From the NCBI RefSeq assembly GCF_021730395.1, contig NC_069362.1, positions 45,092,501 to 45,156,500 on the forward strand: 64,000 bases of DNA, given 5' to 3'. The DNA comes from Mercenaria mercenaria. Lineage: Eukaryota; Mollusca; Bivalvia; Venerida; Veneridae. Both the position numbers and the translations under genes were made by a program. This document shows positions 45,301 through 55,190 of this stretch, one piece after another. A model generated the notes under the pieces. The model saw only the letters and a program-made list of their open reading frames with translations, searched no databases and was not told the origin of the DNA. How positions within the stretch are numbered: the first letter of the stretch is position 1; each line of letters starts with the position of its first letter.

Positions 45301-48300
45301 TTTTATTTCATCCCAAAGTCCCACTGGATAATAAAGATTTGAGCCCATTTTGGACATTAAAAATCTTCAAAAAATAGGATGTCATTGGTATCCTGAACAT
45401 CCGCCGACAATGTAATATGTAATCCTTTTTGAACTAACATACCAACAATATGTCGATATCGTGAAATGCATCCTAAAGCCTACATGAAAGTTGTGAATAA
45501 CAGCAGCAAGAGGGCTTGAAGCCCGTTTCCTGAAACATAAAAAGACAAAAACATTATACATTTTAAAAAAGAACAGCTTTGACAATATTTCGATGGCCAA
45601 TAATGCATAAATTTATAAAACTGATTTCGTATTTTCCGCAAATTCAAACTACTGTTGTTACTGCTATAACTTCCAATAGTAGCATCAGTAATATTGTTGT
45701 TGTTGCTAAAACTGCCAACAGTAACAGCAGTAATACTGTTGTTACTGCTATAACGTTCAAGCAGTAATACTGATGCTACTGCTATAACTTCCAGCAGTAG
45801 TAGCAGTAATACTGCTGTTACTGCTATAGCGTTCCGGCAGTAACAACAGTATTACTGCTATTACGGCTAGAACGTTATCCGCTGTTACTGCTCTACTGCT
45901 AACTTCCCGATGGTGATTTACATCTAAATGTATTACAAGAAAACGTATGAGTTAAATTTTTCATTCTAAAATGTTCGGCAACCTATTCAAGTTATGTGCT
46001 TGCATATTTTGTCCTTAAATAGTCTAAATGGTATTTTTACAACTTCATACTCACTGAAACAGGTATCGAACAGGAAAAGGGTGATAGAGTGACGGAGACA
46101 ACAAACGTAATTATATTGTCTACAACGCCACCTACAACACAGTCGACTGTTCAGTCTTCTGTTACAACATTGTCTACATCTAAATCTTTTATAAAACAAA
46201 TATGACAGTATTTTAGTATGGTAAGTTTGAGATGGAAGTTTTACTGTGTAAATTGACACATTTCTGACAAGATAGCACTTCCGTAAGAACTGTCACAAAG
46301 TCTTCCGTATTTTTCATCAGTATGTCGTCTGCTTCTTTAATAGTCTTCTAAGCACAGTACAATGTGAGATTATGGAATGAAAATCACACGTTATCATTAA
46401 CAAAACGAAACGGGCAAATATATTATGTTGTTTTGCAGTGGAGTCTTGGCTATCATGGGGTATGTGGTCCGTATGCTCTGTGACATGCGGCGCCGGTATA
46501 CATGTGCGCTATCGTAGATGCAGTGGAAAGGCACATGAAGGATGCCACGGAAAATACAAAGAAGTTCAGGAATGTTTTAGAAATATTTGTCCAGGTCGGT
46601 ATACAATTTGATACCTTTTCGTATATATTTTGTTTTTGTTTATTGATATAACCCGCACCATTTCTATCCTTTCCAAAACTTTTAACACGTGATAAAATGC
46701 AAATTTGGTAAAACGTATCAGATTGAAATTAGCGGGTCTCTATAAGCATTGACACATAGCTAAAACTAAGCACACGGACCAATACCTTTTATTTAATAGA
46801 ACCAAAGCCAAAATATTTACTTACATCTATGAAAAGTTTCACTGAATCTACATCGTAGTTTTTTTTCAGCACTCAAAAATGTTATAAAAATTCAAATAAA
46901 TGACCCTATCTGTTTTACTGGCCGAGTGTTATATTTTGACAAATCGTGGTTTAATCAAATCCTAAAATTGTAGAAAAAAATGATCTAAACATGCAGACTT
47001 AATTTGAAATTCAAAAAAACATTGTAAATATAATCAGAAAAAAAAGGTTTGGCAGATTTGAATTTCGTCGTACGCTAATCGAAAATATATTTTGGTGAAT
47101 AGATGATACAAGTTGATAACATGCACATATAACAGTTTTCTAAATACCATAATTTTGGATGAATTGTAAAGAAAATTTAAGGTCACAGTAACATTTCTTC
47201 TGGCAGAGATCAGAATTTATGTTTACAGTATACGGTATTTGGACAATCTGGTCATCTTGGGGAGATTGTAACGTAACATGCGGTGATGGGCGACAGACAC
47301 GTACGAGGACATGTTCGAAATTGAACACTACTAACATTGACTGTGTTGGAAAACATTTCAATGAACAGAATTGCAACTCGGGTATTTGCCCAGGTACATT
47401 GTGTTATACATAGATGCACTGTTTCTTTACTATTCATGTAAAATCATATGTATCTCTCATGGAATATTGATTCAATATCCTACTTTTTCCTGGTATTAAA
47501 TCTAAACGAGGAGTATTGAGTAGAGTTGATAATGACCTGAATACATATAGGCTATATCATATATAGAAACACATTTTGATAAAAACGTTCTCTGGAATCT
47601 GTTTTTATGTAGAATTATATGTTTGTAATAAGTTATTTGATTCTTGCAATTGTATTTTATGTTTATTACATTAGTGGACTTTTTTAAGATTGTTCTTTCT
47701 TCAGATTGTTCAACGGTTTGTAAGTCCGGCACATTGCATTTGGACTGTACTGCATGTATATGCAATCAGATTATCACAGGGCGTGTTGTTACATCCAGTC
47801 AGGCACCTTTGCAAAATGTGTCCTTGTACGTAAATAATGCAGCGGCTGATGTTATAGCCACAACTAATTCCTTTGGCGAATTCCAACTTTCAAATGTATG
47901 CTTAAACTCCACAATTCTGTATATCAAAAAAGGCTTTGCCGAATTGTCTTCTAAGGTCACCACCACGAGTATAAACATTACTCTGAGAGCAATAGGTAAG
48001 TAATGAAATCAATTCATATCGTGTATCTCACTATGTTACATTAAAACCATAACAAAGGAGATAAATAATCTGTTTCTATAATTTATGAGGTTGTTTTCCT
48101 AAAAGAAAGAAAATATAGATAAAAATAAATCGTATCCGGAAGGTGATAACATAAAAATAATATTGTCTATATCCAGAAATGGGATCCCCTGTCTAAACTT
48201 ATTTCAGAATTGCCGTACATAACAGTTGAACCACAGCCGAAATCAAGGCTGACTGGAGAAAACGTTACACTGTGCTGCTCAGCCCAAAGCAATCCTGGTA

Positions 48301-51169
48301 TCAAGTACTACGAGTGGTATGTATTTTACAGTTAATGCACAGTACAAAGAAATATCTTAATATATATCATTTAACAATGATACGATAGAGACATTTAATT
48401 GATTGTTGTTTGTACATGAATATTTTTTATTGCGCCAACTAGGATTTGTTTAATTGCAGAAAAAACAAATGTTTTATTAAGCTTAAGGATTATGGAAATG
48501 TAAAATTTTATTTCGCTTAAAACTTTGCTGCATGAATTTCTTTTCATTTGTTATAATGCGATGATTGAAATCTTTTTCAAATTCACGTATGTATGACAAG
48601 ATTTTATTTATATTCAGCAAGTCATGTCATCTAGCGAGGTTTTGATGCATATTGCAGTAATACTTATTCATTTATCTATTAGTATAAACTGTATATCATT
48701 AAAATGAACTGATAGTAACAATTAAAATATATATGTATCTGTTTTTTGGGAAAGCTGTTTAATGATATTTTTTCTCGTGATCACCAAGGTTCAAATACTC
48801 AAACGTGTTAGATGAACGACTGTATTCCAATGGAACAATGCTTCTCTTGACCAGTCTGAATAGTTTTGACACTGGAAAATACAGTTGCCGGGCTAACAGT
48901 GCGTATGGGTCCATAAAATCCTCGGTTGCGGACCTTGTTGTAAAAGGTACGAGGCTTTATTCAGTAATGTTACGAATATTAAATTTTCTCAAGACTTACA
49001 GTTAGTTACATGTTTTTTTTATTTTAAACTATACTATTTAGTTTATTACATATGAAAAGCGTTTAAAAACCTTGTATTTCAGATAATCCAAATGGGTTTT
49101 GCCTGGATGCCTATGAGCAAAGGCGAATTGAATTGCCCTACGACTGTATTCAACATGACACAAACACCTCAAGCATAGAAGTTGGAGACTGTAAGCCTAA
49201 ACTTTGCAGACTAAGTAGTAAAGAATATGAAACACCTTCATGTAGAGATGAAACGCAAAGTTGCTGCTCTATTTCAGATTTTGAAATGTTAACTGTTCAA
49301 TGCACAGGCTATCAGTTATCTGTTATGAAAGCTAATTCTTGCGGATGTGGCACTTGTGACTTAAGTCATGTAAAAATTATCGGGACCGTCCTAATGTATC
49401 CGTCAAGAAAGATTGCAAAATATTTCCAGGTACATTTAAATGGTAAGTTTAAGACATATACAAACTCTAGGGGTTCTTTTAAAGTCAGTGTTGACAAAAA
49501 TTACGGCTCAGCTGTTCTGACTGTATTCGGCGTTGATGGAGGTACAGCAACCAAAGTTGTATACATCTCTGATTCGACAAAAGGGACCATATATACGACT
49601 GTATATGTTGCACAAGTTACAAGTACAATTCAATTTGACCCGACAAAAGAAATTATCATAGACATTGGCAAAGACCTTCAAGACGCAGAAAATTCGGTTG
49701 CAGAATTACATATACCAAAATACGCGTTTGCTGACTCTTTATATCGATTGCAAACTGCAACTGTAACGTTATCTATTTCATATCTAGATGCAAAGAACGT
49801 TACTGATATGGATAAAATGCCAGGGTTTTTGTATCATGTTAATCAACGAGGCGAGACTGAGTCCCTTAACTCATTTGGTTCATTCTATGTCACAGCATAT
49901 GCTTCTCAAACAAGGGAGATCCTGTCTGTAATAAATAAAATAAACGTTGTTATTGGCAACAGATTAACATATAATGCAAAGGACGTTTCTTTGTACAAAT
50001 TAAATACGGTGTCGGGGTACTGGGATAATGTAAATATCAATGATAACGTTTGGGGAACTCTTGATTCATTGGTAATGTCCTCGTGGATTACAGTTGGTCA
50101 ACTTGAAAATTCAAAGGCAACCTGCTATTTCAATGTTCGGGTGTATGAAGATTCAACATTGACGACCCAAATAACAAATAGTCGATATCCTTTCTTTTTG
50201 CAAGCAGTGCATACCACCAACCATAGTTCCTTTGAAACGTATGGACATACATTTTCACCTAGTTCCTCATGTTTCCAAACAATTTGCAATGGCAATAGTG
50301 GCTATATAGAACTGTGGATTAGTAACATTGAGAAAGGCTCTGACGAGTATTTGCTACCAGCTGATACAGAAGTATATGCTGACATAGGTTTTCCCATAAA
50401 AAAGCAAAACGTTGTGAATTATTTTGTAACACATGGGGATGAGCATCTGAGTCTTTCATTCATCAACAGTACAGATGGCCCATTTTATAACTCCAGATCG
50501 TCATGCTTAGCTGATAATGACGCACATTTTAAATTCTACTTTAACGGATCTATTCGAAATGTTTTCACTTTAAAACCATTCTATGATGTTTATTCAGACA
50601 ACTCCGAAAACAATCAATATATTAGCAAGCGTGTTTGGTACCAACAGCGAGCAGAAGGGTACAGGGTTTGTTTTGTAAAAGCAAAATTCAATACCCAGAG
50701 TGAAAAAATGTTAAGGATACGTGCAACAAGTTACGGAGGAACAAATGCAAACATAACGGGCGAGATACTTGGTATACGAGAAGAACATATATTACTGACA
50801 TCTACCATTTGCTTAGAATATAAATGTAGTGGAACAATCAATGAACAATTTTCCTGGAGTGAATATGATAACACAAGAGTCAGTATAAGTACACATGAAC
50901 CATGCTCAGTGGAGTCTTTCAGCCAACCTTTAATTGACAAATTTTCAGATATCAATCTTAACAACACGGCTGCGGGTACATTTTCGTTTTATGCCCCGAC
51001 AGTACATTCACCAAAACTGGGTATCTATTCTGCAAGCTCAAACAGTGGTGACATTGCGTCGGCGAGAACCGTCGCTAAAGGAGAATGTCGGTCAGGAAAA
51101 CCAATGGATTATTCTTCCGACAATCCAGATACAGGGTTAGCTGTAACCTTTTTATGTACCCGTAAATAG
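38681..51169 (+). CDS. CILP-like type II membrane protein with tyrosine-motif tail, copy B (apparently intact)
   Basis: Eight exons join in phase: 38681-39365, 41818-41940, 46439-46594, 47229-47393, 47705-47995, 48208-48316, 48789-48946, 49083-51169 (stop TAG). The sum is 3,774 nt, 1,257 residues. Layout: cytoplasmic tail with four ~36-residue Tyr-motif repeats (1-195), transmembrane helix (~198-221), Thr/Ser/Pro stalk (229-269), TSP1 x2 (270-376), carboxypeptidase-regulatory-like (377-473), Ig (474-562), CILP C-terminal region (563-1257). CILP family members are matrix proteins of cartilage in vertebrates; here the ectodomain is predicted to be membrane-anchored. Ligand and cell type are unknown. 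The furin-type RRKR site of copy A is absent. The first exon choice rests on matching phase (1) and position. Confidence 0.82.
39366..41530. other. first intron of copy B, left part
   Basis: 39366-39780 and about 41110-41190 align with sequence after the copy A MATTE exon. The block between (39800-41100) is extra in B and holds the palindromic element at 40099-40233. No gene is seen. Confidence 0.5.
40099..40233. mobile_element. palindromic MITE-like element
   Basis: The left arm AATAATAGGTTAGTGCCGTA, GATGAGAAAGTTTATCTGGC is mirrored by GCCAGATAAACTTTCTCCAT, CTTAGGCACTAACCTATTAT. A smaller interrupted palindrome (ATCGGGT ... ACCTGAT) lies in the centre. No coding capacity. Confidence 0.8.
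41532..41650. repeat. small palindrome built of GCAGTTA-type words
   Basis: GGTGGGAAGTGAGCAGTTAG, CAGTTGCAGCAGTTACAGCA is inverted in TGCTGTAACAACTGCAACTG, CTAACTGCCAACTTCCGACC. Its end GGGAAGT-AGCAG also appears, inverted, at the right end of the large foldback structure (45890-45909), suggesting one family. Confidence 0.8.
41818..41940 (+). CDS. copy B stalk exon (Thr/Ser-rich)
   Basis: 41 codons, phase 1-1: GIEQEKGDRVTETTNVIILS, TTPPTTQSTVQSSVTTLSTS, K. The Thr/Ser/Pro richness suggests O-glycosylated spacer between membrane and domains. Acceptor CTGAAACAG 41817, donor GTACCA 41941. Confidence 0.75.
42149..42362 (+). repeat. 21-bp minisatellite
   Basis: About ten imperfect copies of GAAGCGCGACAGTACGATGG, C. 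It abuts the left end of the foldback structure. Confidence 0.9.
43354..43601. repeat. central hairpin, 118-bp arms and 12-nt loop
   Basis: The left arm ends GCATTTTTCAGATG at 43471, the loop is TTCAAAAATGGG, and the right arm starts CATCTGAAAAATGC at 43484. The inverse continues nearly perfectly out to gatgaagtctctg / cagagacttcttc. Confidence 0.92.
43602..45370 (-). repeat. ~355-bp tandem repeats, right arm
   Basis: Five imperfect units share catcgtttcggcgcagaata, cagcagtaactgaccaccaa, gacgtatgccgtcggcattc, ataccagcaatatatccaca, gattcgagcccattttcgga and acacctgaaaaatgctt. Opposite-oriented units lie at about 42870-43430. Their open frames are similar to each other but match no family I know. 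Confidence 0.85.
45935..46265 (+). repeat. direct duplicate of the stalk exon region (with 41654-42050)
   Basis: From caagaaaacgtatgagttaa through the stalk exon copy to gtatggtaagtttgagatgg it repeats 41654-42050, in the same orientation, on the other side of the foldback structure. Flanks differ at a few percent to tens of percent, but the exon itself is unchanged. Confidence 0.88.
46063..46184 (+). pseudogene. second copy of the copy B stalk exon, donor lost
   Basis: All 122 exon bases equal those of 41818-41939 and the acceptor CTGAAACAG is intact. The donor is gone: after TCTAAA the GGTACC segment is deleted. Read onward, the frame meets TGA (46203-46205) shortly before a good donor-like ATGGTAAGT. 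It is therefore unlikely to be used as an internal exon. Confidence 0.75.
46439..46594 (+). CDS. copy B TSP1 exon 1
   Basis: 52 residues VESWLSWGMWSVCSVTCGAG, IHVRYRRCSGKAHEGCHGKY, KEVQECFRNICP. It has the WxxWxxW tract, CSVTCGxG, RYRRC and six cysteines. Phase 1-1; acceptor TTTTGCAG, donor GTCGGT. Confidence 0.87.
47229..47393 (+). CDS. copy B TSP1 exon 2
   Basis: 55 residues VYGIWTIWSSWGDCNVTCGD, GRQTRTRTCSKLNTTNIDCV, GKHFNEQNCNSGICP. Phase 1-1. It is the orthologue by position of the single copy A TSP1. Confidence 0.88.
47705..47995 (+). CDS. copy B carboxypeptidase-regulatory-like exon
   Basis: 97 residues beginning DCSTVCKSGTLHLDCTACIC, then NQIITGRVVTSSQAPLQNVS, LYVNNAAADVIATTNSFGEF, QLSNVC. 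Same fold and cysteines as copies A and C, with about 40 percent sequence difference by eye. Phase 1-1. Confidence 0.84.
48208..48316 (+). CDS. copy B Ig domain, first half
   Basis: ELPYITVEPQPKSRLTGENV, TLCCSAQSNPGIKYYEW. B-strand cysteine pair and YYEW motif; ends in phase 2, donor GTATGT. Confidence 0.87.
48789..48946 (+). CDS. copy B Ig domain, second half
   Basis: FKYSNVLDERLYSNGTMLLL, TSLNSFDTGKYSCRANSAYG, SIKSSVADLVVK. DTGKYSCRA is the F-strand motif. Exits in phase 1 at GTACGA. Confidence 0.88.
49083..51169 (+). CDS. copy B CILP C-terminal exon
   Basis: One exon codes ~694 residues. A cysteine-rich segment (GFCLDAYEQRRIELPYDC ... CSISDFEMLTVQCTGYQLSV ... CGCGTC) leads into a second regulatory-like sandwich (KIIGTVLMYPSR ... 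NSRGSF). Then come the CILP-specific blocks: ATCYFNVRVYED, SSCFQTICNGN, DGPFYNSRSSCLAD, EGYRVCFVKAKF, RIRATSYGGTNANI, GEILGIREEH, CLEYKCSGTINEQF, YAPTVHSPKLGIYSASS, GECRSGKP and NPDTGLAVTFLC. These match human CILP (e.g. CLEFKCSGML, GIRDV, NVGVALTFNC) in order. The final stop is TAG 51167-51169. Confidence 0.9.
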
Positions 51170-51420
51170 GCGCTCAAGATAAAACACAATCAGATGTCGT
51201 GTCTATTAGCCACTTGAGTCTTGAATTAAGACCTGGTTTATAAAATATTTTTGTGTATACTGTGCTCTGTCTTAAAGTTTGCTATGTAGCACGGGTTGTA
51301 ATAAGACGTTGGACATGGAGCTTGCGACATTTTGCCATAATAGATTTATTGCTGCATAACAATATCACAATATCATAATTTTATTTACATCAAAACGTTA
51401 CAATAAAATACGGATTCTGG
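51170..51420 (+). other. copy B 3' untranslated region (inferred)
   Basis: An AATAAA signal occurs at about 51401. The boundary with the downstream LINE is not sharp. Confidence 0.4.
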
Positions 51421-51699
51421 ACAAAAATTGCACTATTAAGCAAGTTAAGTTAAAATTATCACAATCAAGTAATCACAGATACATCAATCCAGTCCTATTA
51501 CATTTATGCTAAATTTTCAATGAATTGTTATGCAAAGGATAGCCCATAAAGTCATAAGACTTATTTCCAATGGGGTCCTTGTGCAAAAAATACAAAAAAG
51601 ATAAAACAAAACTGGTCAAAGGAAAAGGTCAAGAATGGCGGAACATTAAGAAAGTATGCAAAGTGAAGCAATGAGTTTAGGACTTCATTGTCAATACTA

Positions 51700-53420
51700 T
51701 AACACATTATAATAAAAGCTCTAAGACTAAAAACATTTAGTTTACCAATTATTGGTCTGAACTATACAATCCCAGGAAATATATTTTTACCTCAAATTTA
51801 AATTGATGATACCTTTTATAGGATTTTATGACTTCAGAAAGATTATTCCATACATTTATACTTTTAAAGTAAAATGTTGCTGCTGATGTAGAATTCACCA
51901 TTGGTGCAAAGAAATTGAAAGCACTATTATATTTTCTGGTCTTGTATGAATGAAGATCAGCAATCCGAATAAAACTTTCTGACAGATATGACGGACATTT
52001 TCCATGCACAATCTTGTGAACATGGTTCAGACTTAACTGTTTAACCCTGTCCTCAATCTTAAGAATATCCAAGTTCTTAAAATCTAAATTTAAAAGAGAC
52101 GTTCTAGGCGAATAATTTAATATAAATCTGACAACTTTATTCTGGGTTGTTTGCAGTCTAGTTCTGAGCTACTTATTAATACCATTGTACCATGCTGAAC
52201 AGGCATAATCAAACTTACATTGAAATAATGAATTACATAATGATTTTTTTCCCTCATACTTTGATTTAGCACTTTGCTTTGTCTATAAAGAAATCTCAGT
52301 CTACTGTTGACTTTCTTTATAATGTCATTTATACAAGTTTCACCAGAAAGATCACTGTCTAATACATATCCTAAATACTTTACAGATTTTCGAGACTTGA
52401 TTACTTTATCATAACAATTTACATTAAATTCATCTACCTTTTTTAGTTTTCTTTTGCTACCAAATAAAGTACATTCTGTTTTCCCAAGATGTAAAGACAA
52501 TTTATTATCTACAAGCCATTTACTACACAATTCTAATTCCTGGCCTAATTTACACTTGATACTTGATATATTTCTATGTGAATAGATAATAGCACTATCA
52601 TCGACATATAACAAAATTTTACAGTCATTGACATAGCATAAAACATAAGGGGTCCCAAAATACTACATTGGGGAACACCACAGACGAAATTTTCTTGACT
52701 ACAAAAAGTATCATTTACATGCACTATTTGTTTTATGTTAGACAGATAAGACTCGAACCATTCTACGGACTCAATGCTTTTAATTTACCACAGAGAATTT
52801 TATAGTCAACAGTATCAAAGTCTTTTTACAGGTCCAAAAGTACCATCCCTGTATAGAGCCCTTTTTAAGTCTGTGACCTGATATGATCTGTAAGATGTAT
52901 AAGGCATGAGTCTGTAGAATAGATTTGTCGAAAACTAGACGCTTATAAAAGCTTAGTTTTAGTTAAAAATGTCTCAAGTTGATTATAAACTGCTATTTTA
53001 AAAAGTTTAGACACAATACTTAAAATGCTTACAGGTCTGTAATTACCAACATCAGATCTACAATTTGTCTTGAACAAAGGTTTTACTCTTGCAGATTTTA
53101 GCTCATCTGGAACTTCACGGTCTACTATTGACATTTAGATAATGAAAGTAACCGGAATTTTCAAAAAGCAAGCGCCATCTCTGATGAATCTGGCTGGGAT
53201 GTTATCTAGACCAGTACTCTAAGTTACATTAAGACGAGAAAGCTCTTTAAAAACAAATTCTTCACTAACAGTACGAAGTGTTAACTTTTTAGATGTAAGA
53301 CTTTTGTCTCTATAGTATTGTTGAAAAATACATGACTCTATATCAAACAAATTAGGACAAGCCGGAAACTGTCTAACCAGAACTGAGGGCACACTGGTAA
53401 AAAAAAAACACACACATTAA
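51700..53420 (-). mobile_element. decayed non-LTR retrotransposon (LINE)
   Basis: Minus-strand pieces in order: 53134-52943 with DELKSARVKPLFK, VGNYRPVSILSIVSKLFK (RT blocks 1-2); about 52760-52640 with FVCGVPQ-S-LGP (RT block 4); 52614-52117 with YVDDSAI (catalytic YxDD), SLHLGKTECTLFGS and KYLGYVLD; 52072-51749, the conserved C-terminal extension (LSLNHVHKIVHGKCPSYLSE). The frame is broken several times and the endonuclease is not found, so it is 5' truncated and dead. The extension suggests the CR1/L2/jockey-like group; clade not certain. Confidence 0.85.
52117..52614 (-). pseudogene. LINE reverse transcriptase fragment with YVDD
   Basis: The reading frame carries YVDDSAIIYSH near its start, W-x-x-x-N-K-L-S-L-x-x-x-K-T-E and the KYLGYVLD thumb-side motif. 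It continues to NDIIKKVNSRLRFLYRQSKV. Part of the LINE at 51700-53420. Confidence 0.85.
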
Positions 53421-53849
53421 AATGATTGGCTATTGTTTTAAGCATCAAAACAGGTTTCATTATCAATTTTCAAAATGATATTGGGAGAACTTTTAGTTTT
53501 TTTTTGCTATATCCCAAATCAGGGAGTGACTGTGTACATGTTACGTCAAGAACATTTGAATTTTATTTATTTTTATATGTTTGATATTAATTTCCGATAA
53601 TATATATTTAAGACGGCATTATACTTTCCACTAAAACTCTTTAAAGCCCGTATATTTGTGAGTAAACCTATAAATATAAAAAAGATAACATATGTTCTGT
53701 AAATATTAAAATAGTTCAAACCTTCAGAGAGTTTAGCGAATAAGATTTCATCTATCACGCAGTCTCGGACTTAGTGTTGTTATATTATCTGGTCCTTTGG
53801 GATCATAGAGTCCATTCAATATTAGTACAACAGAATTCCGCATAAACAA

Positions 53850-54010
53850 GTGGTCAGGATCCATACTGTTCGCTGTCAAAGCCCATTGTTATTAGAGAAA
53901 CCATTAGCGAACAGCATTGATCCTCACCAGCCAGCACGGATGATGCGCGGGCTGGTCTGGACCTGTGCTGGTAGCAATTGCACTTTGTTGGTTTTCTCAT
54001 GGCGCGGCTC
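53850..54010. mobile_element. MITE (GAGCCGCGCCATGAGAAAACC family), truncated
   Basis: The right end is TTGGTTTTCTCATGGCGCGG, CTC. Internal words gatccatactgttcgctgtc and gcgcgggctggtctggacc match 57883-58094. The left end is missing. Confidence 0.7.
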
Positions 54011-54805
54011 ATTTCATTACCACTCATGAATAGACTCAAGCAAATTGAGTGTGCAGTCATTTTGTTTGGTTACATTTTCTACTTCTTAAAGCTCTTCTTA
54101 TATATTTATAAGTCCTGAAACAATGCTTAGGCAACTGGGATCTTTGTCCACCACCATAAACAATTTGACCTAAGTGTTTGTCTATGCAATTCTTAATAAC
54201 AAAGTATGATTGTATAAATCTAATATACTGCTGCATCATTCTGTTAAAACATAATATAAGAAAAAAAAAATTGTTGTATACATACTAAGTATTTTAATTA
54301 GGTAGAAAAATACTTTGTCTGTTCGAACTTAGAACAGATCCATACGTGATGTAGTCTAAAATGCAAACAATAAATATATATTATCTGTAAGGCGTCTTCA
54401 TATCCTGTACATCTTTACTGACAAGGAAGTGTAATGCAAAAGTCGTATGTCAACCAAATTTTTCAAAGTAAGTTTCAATTCTCGTTTACAAGTATGAACA
54501 ATACGATTATGTTCAAAACAGGCATAATAGATAAAACATAGAGTTGACATATTTCATATGGCAATTGCAAGAAAATCGAAAAACAATTTTCCAGCGGATA
54601 AACATGTAAACTACCATAGTAAATATTAGTGTTAACAAACTTAATGCTACATATCTTTAGATCAAGTATCGTAACAGCTAAAACTCTATTCCTCAAACAC
54701 CCAGTAGTTGGACTGTTAGAAGACTTGACTCATTCAATTTTCTTTCTTCCGGGTTAATCAGTTTGAACAGCAACATCATAAAATTCTCCCACCTAACTAA
54801 GAGGC

Positions 54806-55135
54806 ATGTACTGGTTCTTCCCAGGAAAGACGGTTTCGTTTGTATAGGTGCTATACACCGGGCGCGTTATAGAACCTGATTGTCTGTTCTCAAATAGCTA
54901 GGCTAAGATAGCCAGAGAAGCGAATTTCAAAAAAAGATTTCTCTTTATCTGTTCTGGGGGCTTTATCTTACTCTATCCCTTTTGTCAGATCGCTCTGTGT
55001 CTGTACTAGTACTAGCAGAGGATGAATTTTGCGCCATGTATGGCTTCGTTCGCTATAAAAAGATATGTAAAGCTTCTTAGTACGTGTTTATCAAGAAAAC
55101 GGCGCTTTATAAATCTGGTATAATAATAATAATAA

Positions 55136-55167
<32 letters not shown>

Positions 55168-55190
55168 ATGATGATGATGATGATGATAAA
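54806..55190 (+). mobile_element. SINE-like repeat with (TAA)n/(TGA)n tail, copy 2
   Basis: Same sequence as 20633-20990 with moderate divergence (ttcccaggaaagacggtttc, ctgtactagtactagcagag, cgctttataaatctggtata) and a tail of ATA and GATGAT repeats at 55113-55188. Confidence 0.5.

Larger units (their letters stand above)
42362..45909. mobile_element. large foldback-like inverted repeat, ~3.5 kb
   Basis: Outer arms consist of cagtaacagcagtattactg-type repeats (42362-42580 and, inverted, 45645-45905). Next come inverted single-copy arms: 42580-42860 matches 45375-45650 on the opposite strand (ggaaacgggcttcaagccct, ttgctgctgttattcacaac, ggcggatgttcaggatacca). Inside are ~355-bp tandem units, about two in the left arm and five in inverted orientation in the right arm. 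The centre is a hairpin at 43354-43601. Long inverted repeats built of tandem sub-repeats are the hallmark of foldback elements. No transposase is seen; short frames inside are unrelated to known proteins. Confidence 0.75.

Noticed and set aside
42586-45600. Families of similar ~60-110 residue frames within the foldback
   Set aside because: Their similarity follows the ~355-bp DNA repeat. They lie in mixed orientation, contain no known motif and are interrupted between units.
46185-46215. Use of ATGGTAAGT (about 46217) as replacement donor for the second stalk exon
   Set aside because: The reading frame meets TGA at 46203-46205 before the donor.
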